Below, in pieces: positions 8,955-19,549 of a stretch of 64,000 nt of DNA. The stretch comes from an uncultured Planktomarina sp. (GTDB taxonomy: Bacteria; Pseudomonadota; Alphaproteobacteria; Rhodobacterales; Rhodobacteraceae), in the NCBI GenBank assembly GCA_905182535.1, contig CAJJBZ010000010.1, positions 1 to 64,000 of the forward strand. Reading direction: 5' to 3'. The position numbers were made by a program, and so were the translations under genes. Below the pieces are notes generated by a model. The model worked only from the letters and a program-made list of their open reading frames with translations. It did not search any database and was not told where the DNA came from. How positions within the stretch are numbered: the first letter of the stretch is position 1; each line of letters opens with the position of its first letter.

Positions 8955-10772
8955 ATGAAAAGCCTTGGCACCACCGACACTCCACATGACCGTAAGGTTG
9001 AAATCCGCGTTATTGCGCGGGTTATGCCATATCTTTGGCCCAAGGGTCAGGCCTGGGTCAAATGGCGCGTTGTGCTCGCGGTAGCCAGTTTGATTTTGGC
9101 TAAACTTGTGGCGGTGGCCACTCCGATGATCCTTGGCGCTGCGGTTGACAGCCTGTCGGGCGTGGATGACGGCAGCCGGCTTTTGCTTCTTGGGGCGGGA
9201 GGCCTTACTATTGCTTACGGCGTATCGCGGATCCTAGACAGTGGTTTTCAACAATTGCGCGATGTAGTTTTTGCTAAAGTAGGGCAACGGGCCTTGCGGC
9301 AGGTGGGTTTAGAAACCTTCCAACACATTCACAATATGTCTCTTCGGTATCACCTTAGCCGTAAAACTGGGGGACTGAGTCGGGTAATGGAACGCGGTGT
9401 TAAAGGCGTGTCGTTCTTATTACGTTTTTTGCTGTTTTCAATAGGCCCTTTAATGTTGCAGTTGGTCTTAATTTCTGCGGCCTTGGCCACCTTCTTTGAT
9501 ATACGCTATCTTATTGTAATTGCTGTGGCGGTTGTGGCTTATGTTTGGTTTACTGCGGTTGTTACCGAGTGGCGCGTAAAAATCCGTAAAGAGATGAATG
9601 ACCAAGACAATGACGCGAACCAAAAAGCTATAGATTCGCTGTTGAACTTTGAAACAGTAAAATATTTTGGAGCTGAGGCACGCGAAGCAGACCGCTACGA
9701 TTCCGCAATGGAAGGCTATGAAACTGCGGCACTTAAAACCTCTTATTCTTTAGGCTTTATTAACCTTGGTCAGGCTTTGATCATCAACACGGCGATGGTT
9801 ATTGTGATGCTTATGTCGGTGCAAGGCGTTGCCGCTGGCACTGTGACAGTAGGTGGGTTTGTAACCGTAAATGCATATCTCATGCAGGTTATGATGCCTC
9901 TGAATTTTTTGGGTTTTGTCTACCGCGAAATCCGCCAGGCTTTAGTTGATATGTCAGAGATGTTTGGACTTTTGGAGCAACCTCCGGAGGTCCAAGATCA
10001 ACCAAATGCGCCTTCTTTACAAGTTGTGGGGGGGAGTATTGAGTTGAAGGATGTGTATTTTTCCTATGATCCGGAGCGTGCTATCCTTAAAGGCGTGAGC
10101 CTCAAGGTGGAACCTGGGCAAACTTTGGCAATTGTTGGCCCATCTGGATCTGGAAAATCTACCATAGGCAGGCTGTTATTTCGTTTTTACGACGTGACGG
10201 AAGGGGCCTTGCTAGTAGATGGGCAAGATGTTCGTGATGTCACGCAGTTTAGCCTTCATGAGGCAGTTGGTGTTGTTCCGCAGGATACAGTGCTTTTCAA
10301 CGATACAATTTACTATAACATTGCCTATGGCCGAGCCAACGCCACGTGGGCGCAGATCGAGCAGGCCGCCAAAGCTGCGCAAATTCATGACTTTGTGCAA
10401 AGCCTGCCGAATGGTTATTATACCAAGGTTGGCGAACGCGGGCTGAAATTGTCAGGCGGCGAAAAACAACGCGTGGGTATCGCACGCAGCTTGCTAAAAA
10501 ACCCACCGATTTTGTTACTAGACGAGGCAACCTCAGCACTTGATACGGAAACCGAATATGAGATCCAAGAGAGCCTAATCCAAATGGCGCATGGACGCAC
10601 GGTGATGATCATCGCACACCGCCTGTCTACTGTGGTGCATGCGGATAGAATTGTGGTGTTGGAGCAGGGTCAAATTGTGGAAGAAGGTAGTCATAAAGAG
10701 TTACTCGCTAAAGAAGGCCGCTATGCGCATCTTTGGTATCTGCAATTATCGGAGGGCGTCAGTAAATTCTAA
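8955..10772 (+). CDS. Atm1/HMT1-type ABC exporter, fused permease and ATPase
   Basis: 605 aa half-transporter: six-helix membrane domain (about 30-335) followed by an ATPase domain with Walker A GPSGSGKST (about 394), signature LSGGEKQR (about 497) and Walker B ILLLDEATSALD (about 519). Similar to alphaproteobacterial Atm1 homologues that export glutathione-linked sulfur or metal conjugates. The segment LLNFETVKYFGAEAREADRY is typical of the Atm1 group. Follows the LysM gene by 46 bases and may be cotranscribed. The frame is intact. Confidence 0.9.
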   Translation: MKSLGTTDTPHDRKVEIRVIARVMPYLWPKGQAWVKWRVVLAVASLILAKLVAVATPMILGAAVDSLSGVDDGSRLLLLGAGGLTIAYGVSRILDSGFQQLRDVVFAKVGQRALRQVGLETFQHIHNMSLRYHLSRKTGGLSRVMERGVKGVSFLLRFLLFSIGPLMLQLVLISAALATFFDIRYLIVIAVAVVAYVWFTAVVTEWRVKIRKEMNDQDNDANQKAIDSLLNFETVKYFGAEAREADRYDSAMEGYETAALKTSYSLGFINLGQALIINTAMVIVMLMSVQGVAAGTVTVGGFVTVNAYLMQVMMPLNFLGFVYREIRQALVDMSEMFGLLEQPPEVQDQPNAPSLQVVGGSIELKDVYFSYDPERAILKGVSLKVEPGQTLAIVGPSGSGKSTIGRLLFRFYDVTEGALLVDGQDVRDVTQFSLHEAVGVVPQDTVLFNDTIYYNIAYGRANATWAQIEQAAKAAQIHDFVQSLPNGYYTKVGERGLKLSGGEKQRVGIARSLLKNPPILLLDEATSALDTETEYEIQESLIQMAHGRTVMIIAHRLSTVVHADRIVVLEQGQIVEEGSHKELLAKEGRYAHLWYLQLSEGVSKF

Positions 10773-10823
10773 TAGAGTGCGCCCGCGCTAGTTGCATCGC
10801 TGCGGCTCTGACACTCTATTTTG
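10771..10823. terminator. Bidirectional hairpin between convergent genes
   Basis: AATAGAGTG (10771-10779) pairs perfectly with CACTCTATT (10812-10820), followed by further T residues. It sits across the stops of the ABC exporter and the RND permease, so it may end both transcripts. The 32-base interior is GC-rich and can fold further. Confidence 0.5.
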
Positions 10824-13800
10824 AAGACTCTGTATCTAAGGTATCGTCGTCCCATGAGATTTCGTGACCCTTGTACTTTTTGGCGGCCCTGCTCAGCCGA
10901 TAATCTTCACGAATGCGGCGACCTTCCCCTGTCCAGCTACTTGCCCGAATAGCTATGGCAGCGCCATAAGCGCCTGATACCGTCCAAATGCGTAGAGCAA
11001 GCATGGCCGGTGTAAAGACTAAGGTTAGCATAGTGGCGGTGCCAAGGCCAAAGACTACAGCTGTCGCCAATTGTTTCCACCACAGGGCTGTAGGTGAGTC
11101 GATGGTATACCCACCACCAATAAAATCGAGACTGAGTCCAAACATCATCGGAGTGAGGCCGGCCATTGTCGTGATAGTTGTGAGCAATACTGGACGGATC
11201 CGCGCCTCTGCAGTGCGGGTGATAGCTTCAAGGCGAGGCATATAGGTACTGTATTCTTGATAAGTGTCGATCAAGACAATGTTGTTGTTCACTACAATCC
11301 CAGCCAATGCGACAATACCAGTGCCTGTCATGATTATTGAGAACGCTTGATCCATAACCAACATACCTATCAACACTCCAGTGGTCGATAGTATCACCGC
11401 TAATAGCACAAGAATGGAGTTATAGATTGAATTGAATTGCGCTAGTAAAATAATGAACATTAGCCCTAAAGCCCCCATAAAGGCATTCGTCAGAAAGGCG
11501 CCGCTTTCAGCTTCATCCTCCTGATCGCCGGTCCATTCCCACTCAATACCCTGAGGCAGGGATGAGATATCTAGCCAAGCTGAGATTTCTGCGATTCTTT
11601 CTGATGGGGTCATCTTGATTTCACGGGAAATACCATCCTCGTCTGTTACTGTTTTTGTGGCATCGCTATGAACACCAGCTTTTACGTCAAAGAAGCGTTT
11701 TCTATCCACTCGGGTGATTTGGCCTAATTTTGCCACAGGCTTTCGTGAGATGAAATTGGACAAGGGGATTAGTCCGTTTGGTGTGCGAACTTTTAGAGTA
11801 TCGAGTGTGGACAATACGCGATCTTGCTCCGGAAAGCGCACCCGAATTTCTATCTCTTCATCGGAACTTTCCACCCGCATGGTGTCTAGCAGGATACCAC
11901 GGGTTACCAATTGCACCATGGCGCCCACTGTAGCTACATTTGCGCCGTAACGACCCGCCTTCTCAACATCAACATCAATTCTCCAATCAATGCCGGGCAG
12001 GGGTAGGGTGTCTTCTATTGCTGAAAGTCCTTCTGTATTTTCAAATTTTTGGCGGACTAAAGAAGTTGCTGTCAGAAGGTCATCCCAATCGTTACCCTTG
12101 AGGCGCAGATGCACTGGTTTGGCGGAAGCTGGCCCCATGGCAAGATTTAATATTTGAGTTTTGATGCCCGGAATTATGTCTAACCTGTTTTGTAGGTTAT
12201 TTAACACCAAGTTGCCGTCGTAGGCCATGTCCATGGTGGAGGAGGTCCAAGGGATGAAGCCTAAAATCTTTCTTGTGCTCTGTATAGTTGGGCGGTCTCC
12301 CCAAGGGATTAATTCTATTTGCGCTTGGCCGATGGTATCAAGTGGAGCGCCTGCGCCACCGGTATTGGCAAGTAAACCGCCCTCGCCAGCAAAGGCGAAG
12401 GTACTTTGTACGCCAGGGGTATTTAGGATGATTAGCTCTGCCTGCCTGAGCAGCGTATCCTTTTCGCGCACGGACAAGTTACCTCGTGCCTGCACATAAA
12501 CAATTGCCTGTTCAGGTTCTGTAGCTACAAAAAATTCAACGCCGTTATTGTTGGCGCTAAAGGTTTGGAAGATGATTACGACAAAACCCACTACGCTGGC
12601 TAGTGTCACAACGGGCATCACTGGGTTCCCGGTGATGAATTTAATGAAATAACCAAATGGGGTGCGTTGATGACCGCTGGTAATTCGACGTTTACGCCAA
12701 CGCACTTCAACTGAGCCCATGACGATAGATGAAATGACTGCACTGATGAGAAACAGCGCTATACCCATTAGAACTCCCCATATTCCACCTGGTCCGCCGT
12801 CACTAAGTAGATAATGCGGGTTTAATAGCTGCATCGCACCCACAAATAGGCCGTAAAGTGCAGGAGGCACCATAAGTGCTCGCACTAGCCAGGGGAGTTG
12901 GCGTAGAGCCTTCGAGGCATCGCCAAATACCTGACTGATGCTGCCTGATACACCACCCAAAACGGGCAAATAAATCAAGGCCACGACCAAGGAAGCGGAC
13001 AGAACAAAAATTAATGTCACGGGCAACATGCCCATAAATTGCCCGGGGACACCGGGCCAGAACAACATGGGTAAAAACGCACACAGAGTTGTAGCGGTGG
13101 ATGATACAATCGGCCAGAACATCCGCTTTGCCGCATCGCCATAGGCCTCCATCGGCCCCGCACCTTCGGTGATGCGTTTGTCAGCATATTCAACCACTAC
13201 GATGGCTCCATCAACTAACATTCCAACCGCAAGGATCAGACCAAACATTACAATATTTGAGATCGAAATTCCCATAACCGCAAGGAAGGCAAAGCACAAA
13301 AGAAAGGAGGTTGGAATGGCAAAGCCAACTAGAAAAGCGGGTCGTGACCCTAGGGCGGCTAAAACTACAATCATTACCAACGCGATGGCTGTCAGGACTG
13401 AGCCCTCCAGTTGTTTGACCATGCTGTCGACATTGCGTGATTGATCGTTGGACGCGGTCACCTCAATAGCGTGCTGCAATTCTACAGGCCAAAGCGTAGT
13501 TTGTTTTTCAATTTCAGCCCGCACCAAATTTGCAGTATCAATCAGATTAAACCCTTTTCGCTTAACTACTTGGATGGCCACCGTGGTTTCGCCATTGAAC
13601 CTCGCTGTGCCGGTACGGTCTGCAAAGGTCAGGCGGATATCGGCAATATCGCCAAGCGTTACGACTCGGTCCCCGTTTATTTTGACGGGTAGGCTATTAA
13701 CGTCTAAAGCTTCATCAAAGGACGAGGGTATTTTTACAGAAAAATTCGAATTTTCAGTATCCACAGTGCCGGCTGGGATTAGCTGGTTGTTGTTGACTAC

Positions 13801-14415
13801 GACTCCGATTAACTCGCCTGCGGTTACATTATAAGTCTCCAACTTCAGCGGATTTATAAGAACCTCCAGCATTTCATCGCGGTTGCCTGTGAGGCTTGCA
13901 CTTAGTACGGGTTCTAAGCTTTCAACACTGTCTTGCAGGCCTTGTGCTACTTTCAGCAAGGTTCGTTCGGGTACGGAACCAGACAGAGAGATGATAATGA
14001 TTGGAAATTCTGAGAAGTTGAACTCACTCACGGAATAGGTGCCACCGCCCTGTGGAAATTTGGCCTGAGCATTGCCCATCCGGTCACGGACATCGGCTAT
14101 AATTTTAGTTTTATCCCAGCCAAACTCAAACTCTAGAACTACATTAGCGTAGCCATCTACGGCGGTTGCTGTCAGCTTTTTTAAACCGTCCAGATCTGAA
14201 AGTTCGGTTTCCATAGGTTTGATCAACAGTTTTTCGCTGTCTTCTGCGGAAATTCCTTGGAAGGGCATGGAAATTATGATTGCAGGGATTTCTATGTCTG
14301 GCTCACCCTCTTTAGGAAGGACGGCATAGGCGAAGGTGCCTATAGCCAAAGACAATATAATGAAAGCCAAAACCATCCGCGCTCGGGCTATGGCCCAATC
14401 GACTAACCCATTCAT
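10816..14415 (-). CDS. RND-family efflux permease
   Basis: Inner-membrane proton-driven RND pump subunit, 1199 aa. The N-terminal helix and the periplasmic porter start (ARMVLAFIILSLAIGTFAYAVLP) are typical, as is the helix-4 region GMLVDGAIVVVEY, which keeps one of the two relay Asp residues of AcrB. Longer than AcrB-type pumps: there is an extra hydrophobic segment of about 85 residues (about 490-575), and a charged C-terminal tail. Translationally coupled to the adaptor gene by an ATGA overlap. Substrate unknown. Confidence 0.9.
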   Translation of the reverse strand: MNGLVDWAIARARMVLAFIILSLAIGTFAYAVLPKEGEPDIEIPAIIISMPFQGISAEDSEKLLIKPMETELSDLDGLKKLTATAVDGYANVVLEFEFGWDKTKIIADVRDRMGNAQAKFPQGGGTYSVSEFNFSEFPIIIISLSGSVPERTLLKVAQGLQDSVESLEPVLSASLTGNRDEMLEVLINPLKLETYNVTAGELIGVVVNNNQLIPAGTVDTENSNFSVKIPSSFDEALDVNSLPVKINGDRVVTLGDIADIRLTFADRTGTARFNGETTVAIQVVKRKGFNLIDTANLVRAEIEKQTTLWPVELQHAIEVTASNDQSRNVDSMVKQLEGSVLTAIALVMIVVLAALGSRPAFLVGFAIPTSFLLCFAFLAVMGISISNIVMFGLILAVGMLVDGAIVVVEYADKRITEGAGPMEAYGDAAKRMFWPIVSSTATTLCAFLPMLFWPGVPGQFMGMLPVTLIFVLSASLVVALIYLPVLGGVSGSISQVFGDASKALRQLPWLVRALMVPPALYGLFVGAMQLLNPHYLLSDGGPGGIWGVLMGIALFLISAVISSIVMGSVEVRWRKRRITSGHQRTPFGYFIKFITGNPVMPVVTLASVVGFVVIIFQTFSANNNGVEFFVATEPEQAIVYVQARGNLSVREKDTLLRQAELIILNTPGVQSTFAFAGEGGLLANTGGAGAPLDTIGQAQIELIPWGDRPTIQSTRKILGFIPWTSSTMDMAYDGNLVLNNLQNRLDIIPGIKTQILNLAMGPASAKPVHLRLKGNDWDDLLTATSLVRQKFENTEGLSAIEDTLPLPGIDWRIDVDVEKAGRYGANVATVGAMVQLVTRGILLDTMRVESSDEEIEIRVRFPEQDRVLSTLDTLKVRTPNGLIPLSNFISRKPVAKLGQITRVDRKRFFDVKAGVHSDATKTVTDEDGISREIKMTPSERIAEISAWLDISSLPQGIEWEWTGDQEDEAESGAFLTNAFMGALGLMFIILLAQFNSIYNSILVLLAVILSTTGVLIGMLVMDQAFSIIMTGTGIVALAGIVVNNNIVLIDTYQEYSTYMPRLEAITRTAEARIRPVLLTTITTMAGLTPMMFGLSLDFIGGGYTIDSPTALWWKQLATAVVFGLGTATMLTLVFTPAMLALRIWTVSGAYGAAIAIRASSWTGEGRRIREDYRLSRAAKKYKGHEISWDDDTLDTESSK

Positions 14416-15653
14416 TGTGCTGCCTCCGTGAAGGTTGGGTTCACAACCACTCCGTCAATGACAAACTCTTGCCCTACCACAATGACATTAGCCTGCTCGG
14501 GCAGGCCTGATACCCAAACACCCTGCATCGTGTCGCGGATCAAAGTGACGGGCACAAACTGAACGATGTTGTTCTCGGCTAACGCGCGTATACCCAAAGT
14601 CCCTGCATCATCCAAGGTTAGGGCTGAGCCGGGAAGAAGATGCGCGGGGGCTCCCTGCGCTGAGATTGCGATATCGGCAGTTTGCCCATCACTGATTTTA
14701 AAATCAGTATTTGGGACGGTTACTTCGACTTGAAAGGTGCGTGTCAATTTATCGGCAGATCGAGAGATAAAGGTGACACTACCGTGAAGGTCTAGGCCAT
14801 CAACCAGCTTCGCGCTGGCTGTGGCTCCCAATTTTACGTGATTGATTGCTATTTCGGGTACAAAGCCTACGAGCTTAATTGGATCTAGCTGGATTACAGT
14901 GGCGCACAATCCGCCGGGTTGTAGTAAGCTGCCCAACTCGGCGGTGTCTGACTCTAAAATACCGTCAAAAGAGGCGTGGATAGTCAGACGCGAAATTTCT
15001 TTTTCAGCAGATGCCACCGCAGCCTCTGCTGATTGGATGCCTGCGATAGAAGATTGCAGGCCAGATTCGGCTGCGGCCACTCCTGCACGTGCCGTTTGCG
15101 TGGCGGCAGTCGCACTAGCAACCCGCGAATCGGAGGCAAATCCCCCTTGTGACAATTTCTCAGCAGCTCGGTCGTTGATCAATGCTTCAGCCAAATATGC
15201 TTGTGCTTCAATCACTCGGGCGCCTGCTTCGGGGACACGGGCGCGAGATTCTGCCAATCGGGCTTTGGTTTCTGCTAGGGAGGCTCCACGAGTGCCAGGA
15301 TCAATTTTGCACATAGGTTGGCCTTTGGTGACAAAGGTCCCTTTTCGCAACGGCTGTGAAACTACGCTGCCACTAGTTTCAGCCCGTAAACTCACCTGCC
15401 TGGCCGCGCGCGTTTCCCCGCGAACATTCACCGCGCTGTCAACATTTTGAGCGTAGGATTTAAGTACCATGACCGAAACGATGGGTGCGCCTCCGGCTGT
15501 TGGCATTAGATTTGTCGTTGGAGCCTGGGATACAGAAGTTTCTGTTATTTCAGCATCAGTTTTGTTAAAGTTAGTTATTAAACTTCTTTGAAATACAAAA
15601 ACATAAATTACAACTGCTACCATTGCGGCAGTTAGTATTGGAAAAATACGCAT
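14412..15653 (-). CDS. RND periplasmic adaptor (HlyD/MFP family)
   Basis: 413 aa membrane fusion protein linking the RND permease to an outer-membrane channel. N-terminal membrane anchor (LTAAMVAVVIYVFVF), a barrel-sandwich half (VSLRAETSGSVVSQPLRKGT), an Ala-rich coiled-coil hairpin (about 125-225), then the second half (IHASFDGILESDTAELGSLL). First gene of a two-gene minus-strand operon. No outer-membrane factor lies nearby, so it presumably uses a shared TolC-like channel. Confidence 0.88.
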   Translation of the reverse strand: MRIFPILTAAMVAVVIYVFVFQRSLITNFNKTDAEITETSVSQAPTTNLMPTAGGAPIVSVMVLKSYAQNVDSAVNVRGETRAARQVSLRAETSGSVVSQPLRKGTFVTKGQPMCKIDPGTRGASLAETKARLAESRARVPEAGARVIEAQAYLAEALINDRAAEKLSQGGFASDSRVASATAATQTARAGVAAAESGLQSSIAGIQSAEAAVASAEKEISRLTIHASFDGILESDTAELGSLLQPGGLCATVIQLDPIKLVGFVPEIAINHVKLGATASAKLVDGLDLHGSVTFISRSADKLTRTFQVEVTVPNTDFKISDGQTADIAISAQGAPAHLLPGSALTLDDAGTLGIRALAENNIVQFVPVTLIRDTMQGVWVSGLPEQANVIVVGQEFVIDGVVVNPTFTEAAQ

Positions 15654-15881
15654 ATTCAGCCTCGCGAGCCGTTGATCCGAAAGCAGAACAACTTACAACG
15701 TTATTTATTCCAAATTACCCTAGTTACAAGTAAATTTTGGGTTAGTTCCGCGCTCAAATAAACATAAATTAAGAGGTTTTTGCTGTTGATCCTAGGTTTA
15801 CGATTTCTTGTTGCTCTAAGGGCTTGTGTGGTGTGGTTGGTTTTGCCTATATAAACGAAATAAAATTATGGTGGATCCCAA

Positions 15882-16520
15882 ATGTCCGATACAGACAGTT
15901 TCATTGACGAAGTCACAGAAGAAGTTCGGCGCGATCGGCTTTTCGGATATTTTCGACGCTACGGTTGGATCCCCGCTGTGATAATACTGGCATTAGTCGG
16001 TGGCACGGCTTATAGTGAATGGTCAAAATCAGTTGTTGCCCAGGCCGCGCAAGTTAGAGGTGATGCTTTGTTAGATGCCTTGGATGTGCAAGACAAACCC
16101 GAAAGTATCTCTGCTCTGAGCTCGATTGTGGCGCAAGAGGATACTGACGTTGTCGCTAGTTTTTTGTTAGCTGGATTGGACCAAAGCCTCGCGTCTGAAC
16201 TTCTGACAGCTATTGCTGAAAATATGGACCAACCTAAATATATACGAGATCTAGCGCGTCTGAAGTTGGCTGCTACGCCTGATGCGGCTTCCAAAGATGA
16301 GGCGGTTTCGATTTTAACAGATCTGTCAGCTCCCGGTGGATTGTACCGCAATGCTGCTACGGAGATTTTGGTGGCGCTTGAGCTGCAACGTGGCAACCGT
16401 GACGTTGCATTGGAACTCCTGCAGTCTCATGTGCAGGACGCCGGTGCAACTCAAGCTCAAGTTCAGCGTATGGGTGAGTTGATTGTGGCCTTGGGTGCAA
16501 TTCCAGACTTGGGAAATTAG
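15882..16520 (+). CDS. YfgM-like tetratricopeptide protein
   Basis: 212 aa: a short cytoplasmic start, one membrane segment (GWIPAVIILALVGGTAYSEW, about 34-53), then a helical TPR-like periplasmic domain. Its place directly before bamB and der matches the yfgM-bamB-der order known from enterobacteria, where YfgM associates with the Sec translocon and periplasmic chaperones. Sequence conservation in this family is low, so the call rests on topology, length and context. Divergent from the RND adaptor. Confidence 0.78.
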   Translation: MSDTDSFIDEVTEEVRRDRLFGYFRRYGWIPAVIILALVGGTAYSEWSKSVVAQAAQVRGDALLDALDVQDKPESISALSSIVAQEDTDVVASFLLAGLDQSLASELLTAIAENMDQPKYIRDLARLKLAATPDAASKDEAVSILTDLSAPGGLYRNAATEILVALELQRGNRDVALELLQSHVQDAGATQAQVQRMGELIVALGAIPDLGN

Positions 16521-16573
16521 GCATACTACCCAAATTATAGATACAACATAGTTAAAGTGGCGCAGGAGGCAGC

Positions 16574-17888
16574 ATGAAAGTCAGGGCAGTACTCTATATT
16601 GGGCTTATTATTTTGGTTGTTGGCTGCTCGGCTAAGGACACGCGTTTGGGCGGTGAACGTAAAATGCCTGATGGATCGGTTTTTGTGGACAGCAAAGCCC
16701 AATTTTTGGTCAAAAGTCCACCTGCACTAGACTTACCAGATGCGCGCTTAATGCCGGCTTGGACCCATCAAGGTGGCAATGCTCAGCATTACTCAGGTCA
16801 TGTAGCCTTATCTTCTGATTTGACCTTGCAGTGGGTGACCGCAATTGGCCAAGGGGACGGCCGTCGCTCTGAAATTTCTGCCAGTCCGGTAATCCAAGGT
16901 GACAGAATTTTTACATTAGACAGTAAGTCTTTGGTCACGGCCTTAGGGTTAGACGGAAAAATTATTTGGCAGAAAAATGTAAGTAAAAAATATGATGATA
17001 CGAATGATGCCTCTGGAGGCGGTTTGGCCGTGCAGGGAGAACAACTTTTCGTCACTACAGGATTTCGGTACAGTTTTGGCGTTGAGTGTATTGTCGGGCG
17101 AAGTGTATTGGGAGCAAGATCTTACTAGTTTTGGTGGGGCCTCTCCAACTGTTGTTGACGATTTACTGTATGTTCCTGCTCGTGATGGTGCCGCATGGGC
17201 CATTGAAACATCAACTGGGCGGGTCAAGTGGCAGGTCATTGGCCAATCTGTGCAATCTAACTATACTGGAGGTCCAGGGGTCGCTGTGTCTGATAAATAC
17301 GCACTCTTCCCCTTCGGCTCTGGTGATTTGCTGGCAGCGTTTCGTCTCGGTGGCCAGCGCAGCTGGAATTCCATCCTATCTGGGGCGCGTCTTGGCCGTG
17401 CTCGGGGGCAGGTCCAGGATCTTACTGGTCAGCCAGTAATCGAAGGCTCTGTGGTTTACCTTGCCAATTCGTCAGGCCGCATGGCTGCGATGGATTTGGA
17501 CACAGGACTTCGTTTATGGACGGCCAACCAAGGTAGCCAAGAAGGTATTTTTGTGGTGGGCAGCTCGTTATTTACTGTAAGTGATGAGAATAACCTCATT
17601 CGGGTATCAAAGGCAGATGGTAAGTTAGTCTGGTCTACACCTTTGCCCAATTCCACGCAAACTAGTGGACTTCGCCGTGGAAAAACTTTTGTCCACCATG
17701 GACCAATTTTGTCTGGTGGGCGGTTACTCCTTGCTTCTTCAGATGCGTTGATCCGGCAGTTTGATCCAGCCAATGGTGATTTAATAAAAATTATTAAAAT
17801 GCCTTCGGGAGCGGCCAGTGCGCCGATCGTAGTGGATGGCACTCTGTATGTTTTGAGCACCAATGGTAATCTACTGGCTTTCCGTTGA
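16574..17888 (+). CDS. bamB: BamB-like outer-membrane assembly lipoprotein, frameshifted
   Basis: PQQ-repeat beta-propeller subunit of the BAM complex. Lipobox IILVVGCS at the N-terminus (lipidated Cys about 18). The propeller repeats (for example WGTP-like WTAN, WSTP, VYLANSSGRMAAMDLDTG) continue after 17064 in a different frame. Removing one T from the TTT at about 17061-17064 restores VTTGFGTVLALSVLSGEV, giving about 437 aa, normal for the family. Sits between the YfgM-like gene and der. Confidence 0.88.
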
Positions 17889-17937
17889 GCAAAACTTGGT
17901 GTAACGCTCGGTTCTAATTTAGTGAAAGTGGGCTCAA

Positions 17938-19392
17938 ATGTCCTTTACTCTGGCCATTGTTGGCCGTCCCAATGTTGGAAAATCTACTCTGTTCAACCGG
18001 TTAGTGGGTCGCAAGCTCGCTCTGGTGGACGATCAACCTGGCGTGACTCGCGATTTGCGTGAAGGGTCGGCCCGACTGGGCCATCTAAAATTCACAGTTA
18101 TTGATACTGCTGGTCTCGAAGAGGTCACAGATGATAGCCTGCAGGGTCGGATGCGCCGCCTTACGGAACGTGCTGTTGATATGGCAGATGCATGTTTATT
18201 TATGATTGATGCGCGGACTGGAATTACCCCGACTGACGAAGTGTTTGCCGATATTTTACGCAAGCGTAACGCGCATGTTTTTCTCGTTGCTAACAAGGGT
18301 GAGGGTCGTGCGGCGGATGGTGGTGTGATTGAGGCCTACTCATTGGGCCTTGGTGAGCCTTTGAGGATGTCTGCGGAACATGGCGAAGGCATGGGAGAAC
18401 TCGCTGTGATGTTGGCCCCTCTAATCGATGTTGCTGCCGAAAAACATGAGGAAGAACCTGTTGTTGATTTAGACCTCGAAGAGGGCGACGCAGAAGAAGA
18501 ATACCGTTTACCAACTGCGCTAAAGCCTCTGCAAGTCGCTGTGATTGGCCGGCCCAATGCGGGTAAATCAACGCTAATTAATAAGATTTTAGGTGAAGAT
18601 CGCCTGTTGACAGGGCCTGAAGCCGGCATCACTCGTGACGCAATTTCGTTAACTTTGGACTGGGGGGGCATTCCTACCCGTATTTTTGATACAGCTGGCA
18701 TGCGCAAAAAAGCCAAGGTTCAAGCAAAACTGGAGAAACTATCAGTCAGTGACGGCTTGCGTGCCGTTAAATTTGCTGAAGTTGTGGTTGTTTTGCTAGA
18801 TGCAGACATTCCTTTTGAGCAGCAGGACCTGCGGATCTCAGATTTAGCTGAACGTGAAGGTCGTGCTGTAGTCTTGGCGGTCAATAAATGGGATTTAGAA
18901 CCAGAAAAACAATCTAAAATCCGTACATTGCGAGAGTCATTTGAAAGATTATTGCCTCAATTGCGCGGTGCACCTTTAGTCACTGTATCGGCTAAAACAG
19001 GTAAGGGTTTAGATCGGTTGCAGGAAGCCGTGATGAAGGCGCATGAAATCTGGAACCGCCGCATTCCAACCAGCCACTTGAACCGATGGTTGGCGGGCAT
19101 GGTGGAAGCACACCCCCCACCTGCACCTGGAGGGCGCCGCATTAAGTTGCGCTATATGACGCAAGCTAAGACGCGGCCCCCAGGGTTTGTGGTAATGTGT
19201 TCTTATCCTGATAAAATTGCAGAGAGTTATTCGCGCTATTTAGTCAATGGCCTTCGCGAAGATTTTGACATGCCGGGCACTCCTATCCGGATGTGGATGC
19301 GCGGCCAGGGTGATCAAAATCCTTATAAAAATAAAAAGAAATCTACCCCGTCACGGTTACGCAAGCATCTTGGAAAGAAGCCTTTCAAATAA
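17938..19392 (+). CDS. der: Ribosome assembly GTPase Der (EngA)
   Basis: Double-GTPase needed for 50S subunit assembly. 484 aa. First G domain begins [19 protein letters not shown] and has DTAGLEE; the first NKxD is degenerate (NKGE). Second G domain has [29 protein letters not shown] and NKWD. C-terminal KH-like domain ends in a basic tail. An acidic linker ([15 protein letters not shown]) separates the G domains. Follows bamB by 49 bases. Frame intact. Confidence 0.97.
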   Translation: MSFTLAIVGRPNVGKSTLFNRLVGRKLALVDDQPGVTRDLREGSARLGHLKFTVIDTAGLEEVTDDSLQGRMRRLTERAVDMADACLFMIDARTGITPTDEVFADILRKRNAHVFLVANKGEGRAADGGVIEAYSLGLGEPLRMSAEHGEGMGELAVMLAPLIDVAAEKHEEEPVVDLDLEEGDAEEEYRLPTALKPLQVAVIGRPNAGKSTLINKILGEDRLLTGPEAGITRDAISLTLDWGGIPTRIFDTAGMRKKAKVQAKLEKLSVSDGLRAVKFAEVVVVLLDADIPFEQQDLRISDLAEREGRAVVLAVNKWDLEPEKQSKIRTLRESFERLLPQLRGAPLVTVSAKTGKGLDRLQEAVMKAHEIWNRRIPTSHLNRWLAGMVEAHPPPAPGGRRIKLRYMTQAKTRPPGFVVMCSYPDKIAESYSRYLVNGLREDFDMPGTPIRMWMRGQGDQNPYKNKKKSTPSRLRKHLGKKPFK

Positions 19393-19402
19393 GGGTTATT
19401 GG

Positions 19403-19440
19403 CTTTTAATCAATCTGTTGTGTGCCAACAGAATTAAAAG
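19403..19440. terminator. Hairpin between convergent der and serS
   Basis: Outer arms CTTTTAAT (19403-19410) and ATTAAAAG (19433-19440), inner arms CTGTTG and CAACAG, all perfect. There is no clean T tract after it on either strand, so termination is only likely from position between two convergent genes. Confidence 0.35.
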
Positions 19441-19549
19441 GTAGAAACACTTTCTTTTATGCTCGAGAGGGCTCTGTCTATAGTCAGTTTGTTATTTAGG
19501 GATGGTTTAGAAGATAAAGGCGGTCTTTTAACTCCTCCTTTATCATCCA

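Noticed and set aside
14842..15450. Plus-strand open frame of 202 codons opposite the RND adaptor
   Set aside because: Shadow of the Ala-rich coiled-coil region of the adaptor gene; no family features.
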